Source of the DNA: Vitrella brassicaformis | Lineage: Eukaryota > Sar > Vitrellaceae | Direction: 5' to 3' | Length of the DNA: 64,000 nucleotides | NCBI GenBank assembly: GCA_001179505.1 | Contig: CDMY01000964.1 | Span: 139,877-203,876, forward strand | Part shown: piece by piece, positions 13,716 through 28,600 of the stretch | How positions within the stretch are numbered: the stretch's first letter is position 1 | How the letters are laid out: every line of letters starts with the position of its first letter | The notes under the pieces: generated by a model | Seen by the model: the letters and a program-made list of their open reading frames with translations, nothing else | Database searches by the model: none | What the model was told of the DNA's origin: nothing | Made by a program: the position numbers and the translations under genes

Positions 13716-14707
13716 ATGGCTGACAGTGAGCAACAAGAAGCCGTGAGGCGATTCGAGGCGAAAGAGGGTAAGATCCTTCAGGTGTGGTCTATCCATCCCA
13801 CTCGTTGGTCCCTGTGTTGCCATTCTGCTTTTCTGCAGACCGCAAGGGCGTTGTTTATCTGTCCCAGGTGCCGCCCTACATGCAGGTGGACAAGCTACGG
13901 CACACGATGTCACAGTTCGGGCAGGTCGGACGCATCTTCCTCACTCCAGAAGACGAAGGTCAGTCAGCACAACATACGCTCACACACACACACACACACA
14001 CACAGACACATTCGGATGGCTGGCCTGTTTCTTTTGTTGGCCCCATCCGTCAATCAGTGACGTTCGCGCGTCGTGTGAAGAGTGGCGGCAACAGGAAGCG
14101 TCGGTTCGTCGATGGTTGGGTGGAGTTCCTCGACAAGCGAGTGGCCAAGCGTGTGGCGGCCTCCCTCAATAACACCCCCGTGGGCGGCAGGAAGCGCCAC
14201 AATATCTACAGGGACGACATCTGGTGTGTGCGGTACCTCCCCAAGTTCAAGTGGCACCACCTCACCGAGCACGCCGTCTACAAGCGCAACGTCCGGCAGT
14301 ACCGCCTGCAGGCCCAGCTTGCTCAGAGCAAGAGGGAGGACCAGCACTACCTCGAGCAGGTCGAGAAGGCCAGGCGCCAGGCAAAGATACAGCAGAAGAG
14401 GTCTATGAAGGAGGCCAAACGTGTTGAGGCTGAAGGCGAAGCTGACGACGATGCGGTTGGGAGGGATGAGGAGAAGGAGGAGGAGAGGAAGGACAAGATG
14501 CGGAGGCTTCTGGCGAGTCTGAAAAGAGCCGCTGCTGCTGATGAAAATGCACTATCATCCAGCAGCGGGCGTCCGACGGGCAAGAGAAAGCTTGCCGAGG
14601 CCTTCAGGGAAGAAGCGCGGACGGGGGAGGGGGCAGGGAGGGGCCGAGAGACCGCCGCTCCTGACCAGCCCATCGACATATCGCTGCTGAAGCGATTTGC
14701 TGCTTGA
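13716..14707 (+). CDS. ESF2: ESF2/ABT1 family pre-rRNA processing protein
   Basis: Three exons (13716-13767, 13839-13958, 14058-14707) give a 273-residue protein. Residues about 20-110 form the RRM-like domain typical of this family (GVVYLSQVPPYMQVDKL, then GWVEF followed by KRVAKRVAASLNN), followed by the family hallmark DDIWCVRYLPKFKWHHL. A long charged helix then extends to a Lys/Glu-rich tail. In yeast, Esf2 acts in the nucleolus with the DEAD-box helicase Dbp8 in early 18S rRNA processing; the mammalian homologue is ABT1. Both introns are phase 1 and begin after a G. Intron 2 is 99 nt, has no stop and contains a CA repeat, so a retained form would stay in frame. Identification is strong; function is from the family. 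Confidence 0.9.
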
Positions 14708-14997
14708 GTATGCTTGCTTTTGTCCGGACCATGTACGGCTCTTTTCGTGCCTAGAGGGACGCGTAACCGTGTGTATATCTTGTATTATGAACACAAGGTG
14801 TCCCCGTCGCGTGTCATCACATCACCGCACAACAAACAACAAATAAAACGACACAAACACGGAACCACTCACGACAACCGCACCGCACCGCGCGGGACCA
14901 CAAAGCGCCTGTCGCACGCAGAGAGAGGCTAGCTACAAAAGAGACGCCATGCACCGACACACTCGGGCCATACCACACACGGCCATGCTGATGCTCA

Positions 14998-17428
<2,431 letters not shown>

Positions 17429-17469
17429 CTTCGCAATCGGCGTGTTCCTTTTCTCTCTCGCCCCGCCGT

Positions 17470-17481
17470 CTGCGAGCTAAG
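17470..17481 (-). promoter_or_regulatory. AGCTCGCA promoter-element candidate
   Basis: Read on the minus strand this is CTTAGCTCGCAG, one mismatch from the best form. It sits in the 116-bp spacer between ALDH7A1 (42 bp to its ATG) and the divergent membrane-protein gene (64 bp to its ATG). Confidence 0.4.
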
Positions 17482-17544
17482 CGAGGGGGGCAAAACTAGG
17501 GGGGCAAAAGACGCCCCCTGGGGAAGACCTGACGACCCGAAACA

Positions 17545-19813
17545 ATGCTGTGGCTGCTGGTGTTTCTCTCAGCCGCGTCGGTGCTGGCAGGCCACTCGTC
17601 GTTCGCACCCCTGTGCGCCTTGACGAATGAGGGCGACAGTCTGCCTTCCGCGGCCATGCTCACTGCAGTTGGTGGCCCTGATGAGCCGCAGAGCCCCACA
17701 TACGACAGACCGCCTCCAAAAGACCAAACACAAGGCGGACAAAGCATGGTGAGCCGTGCAGACAGACAGACAGACAGACAGACGACTGCATGCGCTTGGT
17801 GTGAGTGGACGATTGATTCATTTGCAGTGTCCCATGGCTCTGGCGGACATCGCCGACAACGTGCGTGACGTCAATCGGCGGCTCAAGACATTGCTCTTCA
17901 TCTGTCTTGGCTCGGTCGTCTGCTACGTCATCCTGCTGCTCACATGGGTGCTGTCGCCATTCTTCCCTCCCCCAAGGACCCCCCTGTTCCGCACAGCGGT
18001 GCAGAGGGACTCCATCGCCTCGGAAGCGTCGGCTGAACGGGGTGCCGGTGGGGGGAGGCAGTCACGGTCCTACTCGATCGTGCCGGCACCTGAAGACGGC
18101 TATGTGGACAAGATGACATTCCCCGCGCGGCTGCATCTGCCGGCGTTTTGCTGTCTGTTGGTGGTGAATGTGCTGATGCTCATCACACTTGCGTCGAGGC
18201 TGCAGCCGTACCTGTGGAACGGGATATCCTTCTCGCTTGATGCGAGGGACGACAAGCTGAGGAAGGATCTCATCCGGGGCTTCAGATGGACTCATCGATA
18301 GTGAGGCTGGAGGGAAGAGAGGAGACGCACACGATCCCGCCATGCCATGGATCGTTTGCTTGTATGCGTTGTGCAGCTGTGTCATGGAGACGGCCCTGCA
18401 GTTGCTCGCTGAGTTCTCCGGCCTCCTCTGGTAACTAACGAGGGCCGTCAGTGCACCAAATAGGTGTCCTTTCTTATCTCTTTTTCTTTTCGTTTGCTGA
18501 TGTTGGTAAGGATTGCGATGATTGGGTTCAACATGACGCTGCTGCTGCACTTCCGAGGCGACGAGATCGACCTCGGCAGCATCAGATGCCTAGAACTCTC
18601 CTACCACGCGTGAGCCATCTAGAATCCCTCTTTGCGTCATCTCTCTGTCTGCGTGCGTTCTATTCAGTGTCATTTGGTCGCTGGGCCTGTTGGGTGCGAT
18701 CTTCGTCCTCGTGCATCACTACGGCGCCATCAGGGTCGTTGCCTTGTGAGCGGCAGACGAGCCCCCAGTTCTGCAATCGACGTATGTCGTGTGTGTATTG
18801 GGATGCAGCTGCGGCATCGACTCTCCCGAGTGGCTTCGGCTGACGGTCTATCAGATCCTCCCCATCGTCGTCAGATCACTCATGCTCATATCCATGCTCA
18901 GTAAGTATACCAACCAGCCACCCTCCCTCCCTCCCTCCCTCCCTCCCACCCTCCCACAAATCCCTTGCCCCTCCCTCCCTCCCTCCCTCCCTGTGTCAGT
19001 TGTGGGCCACTACCTCATCAGTGAAACATGCCGCAACATGCGAGAAAAGCGCCGAGGCACGACTACAGCAATGGTGACCGCCCAGCCCGACCACAGCAGC
19101 ATGCCCGCCCCGGTGGAAGGGCAAGGGCCACGGGACGATCAAGGGGGGGAGGAGGGCAGCGCTCCCGTGACAGAGAGCGACTCGGTAGACGTGACGGCCG
19201 ACTGGCAGGGGCGAGTAGAGGAGCCAGGGAGGCGGCGCAGGTGTCTGGGCAGCTACCGGTACCACCCTGACAAATATGCACCCATAATCCGATGCTGGGC
19301 TCTGCTGCTGCTCTTTGGTCAGTCAGTGGGTTTGGTGGGCGGGGGGGGGTGGGTGAGGAAGACAGACACGGTTTCATTTCATCGATGCATCCAGAGACAC
19401 ACGAGTGTCTCCTTCGTTCGCGCGGCTGTGTATGTCAGGCATTGGATTGCTGTCGCACGAGATCGTGTCACTGGCGAAATATCTCATGTAGGCTCCGTTC
19501 TGTTTCTCTTTCCCTGTGAGCAGCCACGCATGTCTTTGGTGTGTCTGTGGGCGTGGCGTAGGATGGAGTTCGGATCAGACGAGACCATCGATGTCAAACA
19601 GCTATTCGCCGTCGCAACTGGGTACCGTACGTATCGCATGTCTGGGCGCTGAAGGGACGACGCTCTTGCACGCCTCTCCTCCCCTCTGCGCGTGTGTGTG
19701 AGGGCAGGTACCTGTATTTGATGTGTTTCGGCATTACGACGGACAACTTCCGCCTGTGGGGCCGCATACTCACGTGCAGATACAGCAAGCCCGGCGGCGG
19801 GGGGGACTTATAG
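17545..19813 (+). CDS. Multi-pass membrane protein, unknown
   Basis: Ten exons with consistent phases run from ATG 17545 to TAG near 19811-19813. The product begins with a signal sequence (MLWLLVFLSAASVLAGHSS), then has about six to eight hydrophobic segments: TLLFICLGSVVCYVILLLT, LPAFCCLLVVNVLMLITLAS, IGFNMTLLLHF, VIWSLGLLGAIFVLVHH, ILPIVVRSLMLISML, CWALLLLFG and a C-terminal GYLYLMCFG. A polar, acidic loop encoded around 19060-19250 (E/G/D-rich) lies between the last segments. I do not recognise the family; the arrangement recalls a serpentine receptor or transporter, but no motif supports either. It is tail-to-tail with another polytopic protein. Introns 6 and 7 contain CCCT and G runs. 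Confidence 0.7.
18919..18990 (+). repeat. CCCT microsatellite in an intron
   Basis: Two runs of (CCCT)n separated by CCCTTGCC fill most of the intron between the sixth and seventh exons of the membrane-protein gene at 17545-19813, taking the place of a normal polypyrimidine tract. Confidence 0.8.
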
Positions 19814-19993
19814 CATGGGAAGCATAATAGATGTGAGAACGACTTGGGGGCGAGACATGACCTACTTGTCTGTGTGTGTCTGTGGTGCATTCATGGCTTT
19901 CTTGATAATACGATCCTCGGAATATTAGCAGTATGGCGACAAAGCAGACACATGTCTCACGGCCTATCGGTCTATTCACAGCACAGCCAATGC

Positions 19994-21898
19994 TCACGTC
20001 TGCCCCCTCTGCTCCACAAGCAAGTACGCCGTCTCATCAGCATCACCACCACTCCCACCCTCACCCTCATTAGCACCCTCCTTAAGAAGCGGCTGCCTGT
20101 CCTCACCTTGCACACCCAGAAACAGCCCCTGCTTCCTGAACCTCTCCCGCAGCACATGCATCAACTCCCGCCGTGTTGTCGAGAAATGGTTGATAATCGG
20201 GATGGACACAAAAAACAGCGGGATGCCCCACCGACGCCAGTCGTCCAGGAAAGACCCCTGCGCAAAGAAGGCGTTAGGGTAGTACTTTTTCGCCAGGATC
20301 TCATAGGTCAGCACGGGGCTCTTGGCGCACTGCAGCCATAGCAGCGCGATGATCACCGACACCAGGATGGGCGGCCATATCTCCAGGAGGGACTGCAGCA
20401 GCTCGAATATCACCCAGAAAGGGGCCAGGAGGCAGTCGCAGAAGGTCACCGCCTGCTTTGCCGTCAGGTAGTAGACTACGGCCAGAATGAGGATCAGCAA
20501 GAAGAACTGGACGTAGATGGGAATGGCCATCACCAGGGCCACGTACATGCCGATAGTGGCCATGAGCTGGGAGATGGTGTAGTCGGGCTGGGGGTGGGTG
20601 GAGGAATAGGGCCGCAGTGTCTCGACGATGACCCAACAGTCGGACGGCACCACCATGTTGAGCAGCCCGGGGATGGCTGCGGCGAGGACGGCATCGAAAT
20701 CGGAGAGCCATATGATGCCCAACACCGTCAGGACAGCAAACTGCACGACAGAGAGGGACGGAGGGAGGGAGGGAGGTGGACGAACAAGACAAACACACAG
20801 GTGGATACTACCTACCATGGGATCATCAGCATTGCCTACGATGAGGTCACAGCCAATCCAGCCAATCCTGATCAGATCCATCCACACAGGAAGGAAAGAC
20901 ACACACCATCGCCACACACGTCGATGGATGCACACATTCAGTAATTCTTCCGCTCATACATACCAGAAATCGATGACGAGCTCGAGGACATTGACGAGGA
21001 AGCACACAAAGAGAAACGACATCCCAATGGGCCTCATCTTGCCAGTCAGCCATGTCTTCTCCTCAAACGCGGGGTGCCTCGCCTTCAGGGAGTACCTGCC
21101 CCAGAAGGTCTCCGTCTTGGGGAAGCTGAGACACGTCAGCAGCTCCACGCTCTTGGCCCTCTCGCGGATGTCCTTGGCCAGCATGATGAGCAGAATGCCG
21201 ATGCTGAAGATGGCGCAGAGCCGGTTGCTCACCGACTGCCGCAGCAGCGTCTGTATCTGCCGGTCGATGATCGTGTCGATTGTCAGACCTGACTTGTCCT
21301 GCGCGCCGCTCTCCAAATGGTGGAAACTGCTTGCACCCATGGCAATTAACAGACAAAGGGAAGGGCCTGGCGAAGAATTCCCGATGTGTGTGTTCCTGCG
21401 CACGGTACGGCACGGTACCCGAGGGCCGATGTGAAGTCGGGGTCGAGAGTGAAGAGCAGAGAGATCTGCACTGTCAGGACAAAGATGGTCAAGAGGAGGA
21501 GCAGAAAGGGCGACAGCTGCAAGGGCCTGCCGATGGACGTCAGCCCAAACGCTCCCATCAGGCACGCGCTGCACGTACAGTAAGTACAACAGACACTCGA
21601 TCCAAGAGAGACATACAATGGTGGGGTGGACGCAATGCATGCGATGCGATCATCGGTGTGCATTACACGCATACATGGACAGGTTGAAGACGTCATGCTG
21701 CAGGCCGATGTCCCCCACGTAGCAGGCGTCCTCATCATCGTCGCTCGAGGTGATGCTCTCGTCCCTCCCAGCCACCACAGTGCTGTCGGCCGAGTCCATC
21801 CCTCCGCCTCCTCCCGCCTCGGATGCCTCTGGCGACGAGACGACGCGGCCGGCGGCGTAGTGGCGGCGATTCTTCTTGTGCAAACGCGCACCTATCAT
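19994..21898 (-). CDS. Multi-pass membrane protein, unknown
   Basis: Five exons on the minus strand. Met is taken at 21898 (MIGARLHKKNRR), since the frame upstream has only a GTG. The N-terminal 60 residues are a polar Gly/Ser/Asp cytosolic-type region (SSDDDEDA). Hydrophobic segments follow: LSPFLLLLLTIFVLTVQISL, AIFSIGILLIMLA, IGMSFLFVCFLVNVLELVI joined across a splice to WIGWIGC, FAVLTVLGIIWLSDFD, MATIGMYVALVMAIPIYV, FFLLILILAVVYYL, and WPPILVSVIIALLWLQ. The C-terminus is acidic and glycine-rich. The last exon (20739-19994) encodes about 248 residues. Family not recognised. It is divergent from the TPR gene with only 109 bp between ATGs and convergent with the previous membrane protein. 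Confidence 0.7.
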
Positions 21899-21961
21899 CG
21901 CACCGCACCCACACGGGCGTCTAGTCAGATGGCCGGCTCTGGGTGCGACGCGTGTGAGACG

Positions 21962-21973
21962 CTGCGAGCTCGC
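21962..21973 (-). promoter_or_regulatory. AGCTCGCA promoter-element candidate
   Basis: On the minus strand the sequence is CGAGCTCGCAG (core exact, two flank mismatches). It lies in the 109-bp head-to-head spacer between the membrane-protein gene (64 bp to its ATG) and the TPR gene (35 bp to its ATG). Confidence 0.35.
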
Positions 21974-22007
21974 CCCCACCGCCCCCTCTCAAGAACCTGG
22001 GCTCATC

Positions 22008-24352
22008 ATGTCTGCAGCATCCTCCCGGAGGGGTTCTGATTCGTTCGGTGCCATTCAGCGCAGCCAGGCCTCCAGAAGACGAGATGCGGCAGAGAAGGCA
22101 TCGGCTGGCGGCAACTATGACAGCGCCATTGCTGAGCTGACGCGGGCCATCTACCTGACCCCGGACGACGCCCACCTATACGGTGAGCACAACACCACGA
22201 ACGAACTGCAATGGATGAATTCACGCTTTCTGTCTCTCTCCACATGCAGTTGAGCGTGGCGATGCTTATCTGAATCTGAGAGACCTCAACAGTGCCAAAC
22301 GCAACTACAAGAAGGCACTCCAGCTCTCCCCCCACCTCAAGGACGCACAGTCCAGATGGAATCTCCTCACTACAACCATGGCCGCACGCACACTCAACCG
22401 CGGGCAGACCAGCACCGCTCGTGCCGCCCTGAAGACGGCCGACAGGAGCGCAGAGAACCTCTACCTCCGGGCCGTGTGCGAAGTGCGCGACGGCAACCTA
22501 AAGGAGGCCCTCGCTTTCACAGAAGACGCCTTGGGGGAGACCCCGGCCATGGCAGATGCGCATATGCTTCGCGGGGCTCTCTTGCTGCTGCAGAACCAGG
22601 CGGGCGAGGGGGTCAACAAGTTCGCCCAGGCTGTCTCAGCGCTGTGGAAGGCCTTCAGCCACAACCCTGCGGACACGTCGGTGCAGTACTTTCTGCTGGA
22701 CATGCACAACCGCGCCACTCAGCTGCACGAGCAGGCCATGAGCCTGGTGTTCCAGCATGACTACTGGAAGGCGCTGGAGGTACAACAGCCATTCGATCCA
22801 TCACAGAAGGGGTCGTATCGTCACTTTCGTGTGTCTGGTGTGTGTTTTGTCTGTCTGTCTTTCTCCTTGTTTAGTCAGATGTTGAACCAGGCGTCAGATG
22901 TGGCGCCCGACCATCCCGCGTCACTGTTCCTCCGGGCGACTGTGCACAGGCGACTGGATCGGTTCGACGAGGCGCTCACCGACCTTCAACACTGCTCGGC
23001 GTGCTGCACAGAGGATATCAGGTACCTACCAAGACACACACACACACACACACACACACCATTTCCCTTCTCACAAGCGATGCGATCCGTGTCTCCTGCC
23101 TGCGTGTAGGGAGCAGATAATGGTGCAGGCGGCCCTGACATACGGCGACATGGCGCGGAACCTGCACAAGAATGGCCATTTCAAGGAGGCCATCACCCTC
23201 TGCAACGAAGCCGGCACCTTCCACCACGTCCCCATGACCAGGCTCCTGCGCGGCGAGTGCCGCCTTCAGCTGGGCCTCCACCAGGACGCCATACACGACT
23301 TCAAGCAGGAGCTGGAGCACGCCACAAACGCCATACCGCCGGAAGAAATCCTCTCGCCCGACATTCAACGAACAAAGAGCACGAGACAGCACGGTGATGG
23401 CCCAGCGGAGGAGTCTTCGTCTTTGGCGTCAGAGCTGTGGAAGATCCGCAGGTGTCGAAGAATATGCGAGGTGCACGGCGCACTATCGAGGGCCTACCAG
23501 CTGCTGGGCATCCACCACTTCAACAAGGGCGACTACGTGGGGGCATCGATGGAGCTCACCAAGGCGATCGATCACATCCAGCCGTCACGCTTTCCCCAGA
23601 TCGCCGGCGAGAAGGCGGCAGCACCAATGGAGCAGCTGTGGCTGCCCATTGACGCACAGCTCTTCCTACACAGAGGTCTGGAAAAGGGCGACACACACAC
23701 ACACACGCAGAACACAGAACACACACACCTGTCTGTCTCCTTTTCACTTGCTTATGCAGGCTACGCCGCCTTTTACTCGAAGCGCATGGAGCAGGCCCTG
23801 CGTGACTTCGACACTGCATCGCGGCTCGACCCCTCCATCCCCTTCCCCCTCTGCGAGCCACTCCGGCCCCCCAAACACAACCCCGTCATCGACACCCTCC
23901 CAGAGCCCCTCAAGAGAGCCCTCTTCCGTCCGCGGCAAATCGAGGCGCTGAACCTCACGTCCACTTTGCCAACCGAGCGGCTGCTGGCGGAGGAGAGCAT
24001 CCGAACGCGCCGATCGCCGCGCAGAAAGGAGGACCAGACAGAGACATGTCTCGCTTTGACGGACCAGCCTCCCAGCCATCGGCCGTCTGCCACACCCTCT
24101 GTGCTGAGCGAGAGGGTTCGGCACATAGAGTTGGAGGGACTGCGGGTGACGCCCACACTGATGGACACCATTGCAGAGGTCACAGAGAGGGAGGGGGAGG
24201 GAGAGGGGGACAGCAGCGTTCGCAGGCGCAGGCGCACGACGCAGGATCACATTACTGTGCGGTTTGCTAAGGAAGAGGCTGAGAGGAAGGCGAGCGTCTA
24301 TAGACATGATTCCTATGAGAGCATTGTTGCAACCATCCGGAGCAGCGCATAA
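22008..24352 (+). CDS. Tetratricopeptide-repeat protein, TTC16-like
   Basis: Five exons (22008-22182, about 22250-22779, 22877-23020, 23110-23671, 23760-24352). Degenerate 34-residue TPR units recur: AGGNYDSAIAELTRAIYLTP, RGDAYLNLRDLNSAKRNYKK, DGNLKEALAFTEDAL, LDRFDEALTDL, KNGHFKEAITLCNEAG, LGLHQDAIHDFKQEL, KGDYVGASMELTKAI and a final repeat after YAAFYSKRMEQALRDFDTA. The order and the long charged C-terminal tail recall TTC16-type ciliary or axonemal TPR proteins, but this is only a resemblance. TPRs are protein-binding scaffolds; no catalytic domain is seen. Intron 3 has a CA repeat next to its donor. It ends 474 bp from the convergent FAD monooxygenase. Confidence 0.8.
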
Positions 24353-24826
24353 GTAAGTGGAGTGGATCGTGTGGGTATATGATATGATATGGGTGTGGTG
24401 TTTGCATAATAAATGGCATGACGGTTGACTGACGGGGGGGTAATTAAGAGGGGGATACGTACACGCCCGTACATGTAAGTGTCTGTGTGTGTGCGTATGT
24501 CCATCCATCCATCCATCTCGACTCACTCACTTACTCGCTTCAGACAGACCAAAAATCCCTCCACCATGGGAATGCAATCGAATCGATCGACAAGTCGTCG
24601 CAACACAAGACGGCCAACACAGCCAACTCCCAACCCACTCAGTCCGTCCGTCGCGCCGACGGAGTCAGCTGGCCGCTGACTGACACAACAGCCACACACT
24701 CTGTCTGTAGGGTTGCCTTACCACTCGCTACACAAATACGCTCATACGTCTGTTTGTCTCTATGGCCAAGAACACATATCTCCATATGTCTCCGTCTTCA
24801 CAACTGCATCTCGGACAGGCCTCTCA
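24353..24826. other. Convergent intergenic spacer
   Basis: Between the 3' ends of the TPR gene and the FAD monooxygenase. It contains GTAT/TGTG-rich sequence and short CCAT repeats (about 24500-24520). I see no exon with paired splice sites or conserved protein. Confidence 0.5.
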
Positions 24827-27213
24827 TTAACGTGGCGGCTGTTGAGTCTTGGGCGACCCGTCCGGCCGCAGGGCGGGGCACTCGTTGACGAACTCCCTCT
24901 CATACAACCTGCATAGGATACATAATGCACACACACACATCCACACACACACATTCGTATTTCGCTGGCATTGCACCCCGTGCTTACCTAGTCGCGAAGT
25001 TCTCCTTCCCTCTGTGCCACGTGCCAATCCACCACAGCTTCAGCGGGGTCAGAAACCGCCTGACAGTCACACGACGCACACGCACACAGTGCGATAGCCG
25101 ACAAAACGCCTCTCGCCCATCTTATTTACCCTCCGGCGACCATCCACGCGGCGTTGATCTTGGAGAGGGCGTACAAGTTGTTCGTCCGAGTGTGCCGCAG
25201 TCGCTCGAACTTCTTGAGGGCCCTCTCGATGCGGGCACCGGCATCGCTGCTGTCGCTCCTATCGCTGGCGGTTGCCGGCTGCTGCATGGCCTCGGCAAGC
25301 ACATTTGCCAGCACATAGGAGGACTCCAGAGCCATGTTGCAGCCCTGAACATGCAAACAGCAGAACAGAGAATGGCCGCATGGATGGATGGACGGAAGAC
25401 CGCGTGTGTAGTACGGCTCTGTGGCTGGCCAGCCTCACCTGTCCGGCGGTCGGCGGCATGGCGTGGACGGCGTCGCCCGTTAGCACCACTCGGTCGCGGA
25501 ACCATGTGGGGACCGGCTCACGGTGGTAGATGCCTAAATGGTAGTGGCGAATGGACCTCGACACCAGTGCTGAGATGAACTCAGGCCATCTGGGTGCATC
25601 AGCAGAAGGAAGAGAGTACGTGCGTTGCGTGCGTGGGGGAATGGTATGCAGTCAGGTCAGATTAAGTGTGTTACTCTTTGTCGACGTTTTCTTTGAAGGC
25701 CTCCACCGCCGGCTTGTCATCGGTCCAGTCCTCCGGCCTCTCGCGGCCTGACAGACACGAAAGGAAAGGAGGGCGAATGAATGGACGTGCCAGAATGAAT
25801 GAACAAGCGCAATATGTCAGTCAAAGTGCCTGCCTGCCTTACCAGACTGGATGAGTGTCCACACACGCATCCTTGCGCCTTCTGCACCAGCAGGGTGGCA
25901 CAGGAACCACTTCTTGGAACCTAGCAAGCGAATAGAGAAGGATGCAAGCCGGTGGGATGGATGGTCTGTCTTTTCTTTCTCCTCTGCTCTGACGTACCGA
26001 CAAGCTCCATGAGCTCGTCCTGCTCGAACGTGGGGTGGTCGTTGAGCTCCGGCTCTGGGCAGACGCCGCACCAGTACTCCATCTCTGAGAAGGTGGGCGG
26101 CTTCTCATCGCGCACCACAGCGTCACGCACCCTCGAACGAATCCCTGCAGACACACAGGCCTGCACTGCACCCACTCGTTGTACTCGCTGCCCCACCCCT
26201 CCAGCGTACCGTACCGTCAGCGCCAATAATGAGGTCTGCACTTTCAACACAAGTGTCGCCTGAAATGAGGGAGGGATCCATGCATCGCATCAATCATGGT
26301 GTCAGACGGCGGACATGCACTCACCAGCTAGCTAGCTGCGTACCGTTCTCATCGACGATCTGCACTGAAGGCGTGGGTTTGGTGCTCTCGACCTTCTCGA
26401 CGGTGACACCCCTCCTGATGCACTCGGGAGGCACTAGCGCCTCCAGCCTCGCGAGAAGGTCCGCCCGCAACACACCCCCTGGATGGGCACAGACACAGAA
26501 AGAAATGATTGATTGGACATCCTTGTAGGGTGGTCTCCCTCCCGCTCAGCTCACCGGGCACAAGGCCGGTCTTCTCCCTAAAATAGTCGTCCCTGCACAG
26601 CACAAGTGAAGCAGACAGCCACACCACACCACACCACACCACACCAGACCACACCTACGGCCCATTGGTGGACGGACGGCTACGGGCTGTTCTTCTCTAT
26701 GTACCACTGAGTGGTTCCGAGAGGCCGCCCGTCGCTCCTCATGAAGGTGAGCTTGTTAACTGGCGCAATGACCTCCTGGAAGGTGCTCAGCACGCCCCAC
26801 TCACGCAGCACCGCCTGACCGTTGATCCCCAGCTGAATACCTGCACCGGCTGTCGAGTAATACTGCACCCACACGCACGCACACAGCACCCAGGCAGACA
26901 GGCAGGCAGGCAAAGTGCGTCCATCGTTTGTTTGTCTATGTGGGTGCATGCCATGCGTGGCTGACTTTGAGAGCCCGCTCCAGCACTGTGACCTCAAAGC
27001 CCTTCTGGGTTAGCGCACAGGCCAGGCTGAGCCCAGAGATGCCCCCGCCGCAAACCAACACCTGTTGTGTTGGCCAGTCAGTGTGTTATCACATCAGATC
27101 AGGCCAGATGAAGACACCGGCGAACCAACCAACATGATTCGTGATGAGTGAATGAAATGAATGCGGTGCTTTCCTCCTCTCTGCCTACCAGCCTGCCCTA
27201 CCTTCAGTGTCAT
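24827..27213 (-). CDS. FAD-dependent monooxygenase (PHBH/zeaxanthin-epoxidase fold)
   Basis: About twelve exons on the minus strand, starting MTLK at 27213 and joining directly to the Rossmann dinucleotide-binding motif VLVCGGGISGLSLACAL. Further family marks are GAGIQLGINGQAVLREWG, the active-site-side motif DLIIGADGIRSRVRD (GADG), and the second FAD motif DRVVLTGDAVHAMPPTAGQ followed by GCNMALESSYVLANVL. These define a class A flavoprotein monooxygenase, which uses NAD(P)H and O2 to hydroxylate or epoxidise a small organic substrate. The closest-looking groups are salicylate-hydroxylase-like and zeaxanthin-epoxidase-like proteins, but no plastid leader or FHA domain is present, so the substrate cannot be given. 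Two consecutive introns interrupt the GADG and G-D motifs cleanly, supporting the model. Confidence 0.85.
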
Positions 27214-27339
27214 TGTCGTGCGGCGTTTGTTCTTTTCTTCACCGGATGAGCCGCAGCTTCCGAGACTCTCCACACATGCTGCCACAAAACCAGCGTGCCC
27301 GTTATCCAACGAACGAATGAACCTCCCCTCTTTCCACCT

Positions 27340-27351
27340 CTAAGCTCGCAG
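27340..27351 (+). promoter_or_regulatory. TAAGCTCGCAG promoter-element candidate
   Basis: CTAAGCTCGCAG, the best form of the shared element, in the 218-bp head-to-head spacer between the FAD monooxygenase (127 bp to its ATG) and LSM6 (81 bp to its ATG). Confidence 0.45.
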
Positions 27352-27431
27352 ACGGATCGCACGCCAGGAGGAGAATATAGGGAGGCAGGCAAGCCAGAAG
27401 GCCAGCAGCAGCAGTGTTCTGGCGAGATCTG

Positions 27432-27925
27432 ATGTCCGGCTCCACTGCCAAGAGGAATCCGAGCGACTTCCTGAAGCAGGTGCTGGGGAGGCCGGTGGTA
27501 GTCAAGCTCAACAACGGCACTGACTACAGGGGTCAGTGGAGTGGACACATGCCAGACAGCACGACACACAACGCACCAACGCATTCGTTCGTTCAGGCAT
27601 CTCATCTCGTGTGTGTGTGTGTGTGTGGTTTTGTCTGTCTGTCAGGTACGCTTGCGTGTTTGGATGGCTACATGAACATTGCCATGGAGCAGACGGAGGA
27701 GTACGTGGACGGCAAACTCAAAGCCAAGTACGGCGACGCATTCCTCAGGGGCAACAACGGTACGGTACGGGGCGCACCGCACGTGTGGTGGGCGAGGCGA
27801 TGGTGGGGTGGACCGACCATGGCTTGGCTGGCCTGGCAGAAGAAACCATCTCATCTGTGTGTGTGTGTGTGTGTGTGTGTGCGTCAGTTTTATACATCTG
27901 CGCGCAGAAGACCGTCAAGAAATGA
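27432..27925 (+). CDS. LSM6: U6 snRNA-associated Sm-like protein LSm6
   Basis: Three exons (27432-27531, 27646-27759, 27888-27925; 252 nt) encode 83 residues, close to the usual 80 of LSm6. The Sm1 motif region is LGRPVVVKLNNGTDYRGTLACLDGYMNIAMEQ and the Sm2 motif is LRGNN-VLYICAQ, split by the last intron. LSm6 is a ring subunit of LSm2-8 (nuclear, binds the U6 3' end) and LSm1-7 (cytoplasmic mRNA decay). Both introns are phase 1. Introns carry TG runs just before the acceptor. Confidence 0.95.
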
Positions 27926-28287
27926 CGACTGACTCGCTCGCTGCTTGTGCTGCTAATACTAGACCCTCCCTCCCTCCGTTGTACATGCCTCTCTCTCTGT
28001 GTGACGGACGAGACCCCTGTGTGTGACTCTATACCTACAATGTAATTTAGATGCCCGCATTATATTCCATCCTGCTTGCCACTGCTCGGCAGCACATATT
28101 CATAGTCGTTACGCTGCGCTGCGATCGATTGCGCGTGCCCCCCCATCCACTGACTCACTCACCCGGCCACCAACCGCAAGGCAAGAAAGGCTCACTTCCA
28201 GCCAGCCACCAGTCGACTCACCACAAACCACACACAAATCCAATATATCCCAAATAGGTCCTGCCCTCGCCCGCCCCTTGTATGTAT
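27926..28287. other. Convergent intergenic spacer
   Basis: Non-coding stretch between the LSM6 stop and the bestrophin-like stop. It is C-rich and pyrimidine-rich with no ORF carrying a recognisable motif; presumably two 3' untranslated regions. Confidence 0.5.
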
Positions 28288-28560
28288 CTACTTCGCCTTG
28301 ACAAGTGCGGGAAACTCCTCTGGCTGAGTGTCCTCCTCGAAGACTTCGCTGAACTTCTCCACGACCACCTTGCAGGCCTGGCACTCCTTGTGGATGGTGG
28401 CGTCGTAGTACCTGCCGGGGAAGTCGTTGAAGTCGTCTCCGAAGGGGTCAGACAGCTCTTGCGATATCGCCAAGATGCCCTGAGTAAGATAGAGAGAGAC
28501 AGATAAGCAGACAGCCGACGGAGGGAGGGAGGGAGGGAGGAGCATTACGTCAAGTGATTG

Positions 28561-28600
<40 letters not shown>

